Shown: piece by piece, positions 62,313 to 64,000 of the stretch | Layout: every line of letters begins with the position of its first letter | How positions within the stretch are numbered: the first letter of the stretch is position 1 | NCBI RefSeq assembly: GCF_900112065.1 | Contig: NZ_FOKE01000006.1 | Span: 372,001 to 436,000 of the forward strand | From: Cohnella sp. OV330 | GTDB taxonomy: Bacteria > Bacillota > Bacilli > Paenibacillales > Paenibacillaceae | Direction of reading: 5' to 3' | DNA length: 64,000 bases | Program-made: the position numbers and the translations under genes | Notes under the pieces: generated by a model | Databases searched by the model: none | Seen by the model: the letters and a program-made list of their open reading frames with translations, nothing else | What the model was told of the DNA's origin: nothing

Positions 62313-62380
62313 TTAACGGAACCTTAATTTTAGGATTCGCGCCCTGAATTAAGATGCCGTTAAGCTTGCGTTACGTTAAA
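62313..62380. promoter_or_regulatory. 11-bp-phased TTAA direct repeats in the divergent promoter region
   Basis: TTAACG (62313) and TTAATT (62324) are 11 bases apart; TTAAGA (62349), TTAAGC (62360) and TTACGT (62371) repeat with the same 11-base step, followed by TTAAAA at 62376. This is the layout of PhoP/OmpR-family boxes (TTAACA-N5-TTAACA), so the adjacent response regulator is the likely binder. Confidence 0.55.
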
Positions 62381-62436
62381 AGTAAGACCGGCGCCGTACG
62401 ATGGGGAAGACACGAACGGAGGGAGTGGAGCAAGCG

Positions 62437-63465
62437 ATGAAACGATACGGCGCTTTGAATACGGGGGGAAGAGGCCTTGGCACCTTCGGCCTTGTCGCGA
62501 TGACGATCCTGCTCGCGTCAGGCTGCGGCGGCGGTCAAACGGAGAAGCGCACGGCGGGCACGGCAGCGGCGTCTGAAGAAGGCGCTGCGCGCTTCGGCGG
62601 CCCGGAGCTCGCGGACCGGCTGCTCGCCGGCGAATACGAGCGTTTGTATGCGCAAATGGACGAGGGCATGCGCGGCGCGGTGACGCTGGACGCGTTCCGC
62701 GAGACGGGGGAGCGGTTCACGGCGGACGTCGCCGCATTCCGTCCGTCGTCCGTCTTGACGCTGAACGGCAGAACCCAGTACGTATGGACGGACGATGCGG
62801 CCGCGAAGGGGCTGTCCGCCACGGTAGACGCCACGGGCACGATCGTCGGCCTGCGGCCGCTGACGCTCGCGAGGCATCCGAATACGGACCGGATGGCGGC
62901 CGGGACGGCGCTTCTGCCGCCGTTCCGAGGGCAATGGCTGGTCGTCTGGGGCGGGCTGAACGAGCTGGAAAACTATCATTACGCGTATGAAGCCGTTCGC
63001 TACGCGGTCGACTTCGTGAAGGAAAAGGACGGTTACTCCTTCGAAGGCGATCCGGCGTTGAACGAGAGCTATTACGCATACGGCCAGGACGTGTTGGCGC
63101 CCGCCTCGGGGGAGGTGATCGCGGCTGTGGACGGCATCGCGGACAATGCGCCCGTCGGCAAGGTCAACCCGCAGCAGCCGGCGGGCAACATGGTCGCCAT
63201 CCGCCATGCGAACGGCGAGATCACGACGCTGGCGCACCTGAAGAAGGGCTCGGTCATGGTAAAAGCGGGTGATCGCGTGGCGGCGGGACAACTTATCGGC
63301 CAGTGCGGCAATTCGGGCGAATCGACGGAGCCGCATCTGCATATTCAGACGGGGGGCGGCGACGAACCCGCGTCGGCCGGTTCGATCCCGATGAACTGGA
63401 CAGGCGGACTGGAACTGAAGCCGGGCATCGTCGTGAAGGGCGGCGAGGAGGAGGAGCGGACATGA
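62437..63465 (+). CDS. M23-family peptidase-like lipoprotein
   Basis: The 342-residue protein has a lipoprotein signal with lipobox LLASGC (Cys about 29), a DUF3887-like N-terminal domain (about 48-140: LADRLLAGEYERLYAQMDEGMR), and an M23/LytM-type C-terminal domain (about 165-330). Metal-site candidates are Asp192 (RYAVDF), His267 (LAHLKKG) and His300/His302 (PHLHIQ). The usual first His is Arg188. It may cleave peptidoglycan peptides at the membrane surface or be a regulator. GGGAGTGGAG precedes the ATG. Its stop overlaps the hydrolase start by four bases. It is divergent from the two-component pair. Confidence 0.87.
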   Translation: MKRYGALNTGGRGLGTFGLVAMTILLASGCGGGQTEKRTAGTAAASEEGAARFGGPELADRLLAGEYERLYAQMDEGMRGAVTLDAFRETGERFTADVAAFRPSSVLTLNGRTQYVWTDDAAAKGLSATVDATGTIVGLRPLTLARHPNTDRMAAGTALLPPFRGQWLVVWGGLNELENYHYAYEAVRYAVDFVKEKDGYSFEGDPALNESYYAYGQDVLAPASGEVIAAVDGIADNAPVGKVNPQQPAGNMVAIRHANGEITTLAHLKKGSVMVKAGDRVAAGQLIGQCGNSGESTEPHLHIQTGGGDEPASAGSIPMNWTGGLELKPGIVVKGGEEEERT

Positions 63466-64000
63466 GGAAAATCGCCAAGCGGACGATCGAAGTCGGCGGC
63501 AAAAAAACCGAGTACGCGCTGGAGGGCGAAGGGACGCCGGCCGTCGTGCTGATCAACGGCGGCGGCGGGCCGATCGAAGGCTGGCATAAGGTGTACCATT
63601 CGCTCGCGGAAAAGTCGAAGGTATTCGCGTACAATCGGCCGGGCATCGGAAAAAGCGCGAAGCCGGACGGCCCGCAGGACGGAGAGACGATCGTGGCGGC
63701 GCTTCGCGGCACGCTGTCGGCAGTCGGATTGAAGCCGCCGTACGTGCTCGTCGGTCATTCGCTCGGCGGACTGTACGCGAATTTGTTCGCCAGGCTGCAT
63801 CCGGGGGAGACGGCCGGCGTCGTCCTGCTCGAAGCGTCCCATCCGGGCGATCTCGCCATCGGCGAGCTGCAAAGCGGGGCGGTGCGGGGGGCGAACAAAC
63901 TGCTCGGGTGGATGGACGCGCTGACGGGCCGTCGCAAATGGCACGAGACGAACGCGGTGGCGGAGACCGCTGCGCAGATCGCGCGCGCGGGCGCTTTTCC
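63462..64000 (+). CDS. Alpha/beta-hydrolase fold protein, 3' end cut by window
   Basis: The 179 visible residues form the N-terminal half of an alpha/beta hydrolase: VVLINGGGGPIEGW oxyanion-hole region (about 28-41), RPGIGKSAKP, and the nucleophile elbow GHSLGG (about 98-103). The catalytic Asp and His lie beyond the window. GAGGAGGAG precedes the ATG, which overlaps the upstream stop (ATGA). It is coupled to the M23-type lipoprotein; substrate unknown. Confidence 0.88.
   Translation, partial: MRKIAKRTIEVGGKKTEYALEGEGTPAVVLINGGGGPIEGWHKVYHSLAEKSKVFAYNRPGIGKSAKPDGPQDGETIVAALRGTLSAVGLKPPYVLVGHSLGGLYANLFARLHPGETAGVVLLEASHPGDLAIGELQSGAVRGANKLLGWMDALTGRRKWHETNAVAETAAQIARAGAF

Overview
The window looks like chromosome from a GC-rich member of the Paenibacillaceae (Paenibacillus or Cohnella type). 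The evidence is the gene content (acsA/acuA/acuC, yuaF-floT, ylaN, ylbF-ylbG, YugN), Bacillus-type Shine-Dalgarno sites, frequent TTG starts, an S-layer-anchored glycosidase, and YesM/YesN plus LplB/LplC sugar-uptake loci. Genus is inferred. I see no tRNA or rRNA gene, insertion sequence, prophage gene or CRISPR array.

Region 1 (1-26 kb) is mostly housekeeping. It holds the acetyl-CoA synthetase locus with its acetylation/deacetylation enzymes, and a large class A penicillin-binding protein. Next come a SigW-type promoter driving NfeD/flotillin genes, rpsD with a long leader, a GAF-GGDEF diguanylate cyclase and an M29 aminopeptidase. These are followed by an N-terminally shortened HPr-like protein, a DedA protein, YlaN, a cation/proton antiporter, an Asp23 protein, FtsW and YugN. 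The region ends with an M20 amidohydrolase, an XPB-type helicase with a coupled partner, YlbF and YlbG, an unrecognised 145-residue protein, a LysR regulator and a coupled PHP phosphoesterase.

Region 2 (27-59.7 kb) is a glycan-utilisation block built from three regulated modules. Module A has an AraC regulator divergent from a GH95 enzyme, a membrane AraC-type sensor-regulator, a two-permease plus lipoprotein ABC importer, a GH95-like enzyme, and a 1563-residue secreted GH27/X2/SLH protein. Module B has a YesN/YesM two-component pair, a second importer, a compact GH101-like enzyme and a GH110-type enzyme. Module C has a GntR regulator, a short-chain dehydrogenase, an enolase-superfamily dehydratase and a GH29 alpha-L-fucosidase. 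Only the GH27 protein has a signal peptide and wall anchor. The other enzymes appear cytoplasmic and would trim imported oligosaccharides. The combination (fucose, alpha-galactose, alpha-GalNAc) fits fucosylated, blood-group-like or mucin-type glycans, with fucose or galactose possibly oxidised through module C. This substrate is inferred from families.

Region 3 (59.7-64 kb) holds an OmpR/HisKA two-component pair, divergent from an M23-type lipoprotein coupled to an alpha/beta hydrolase cut by the window end. The divergent promoter region carries 11-bp-phased TTAA direct repeats like PhoP/OmpR-family boxes.
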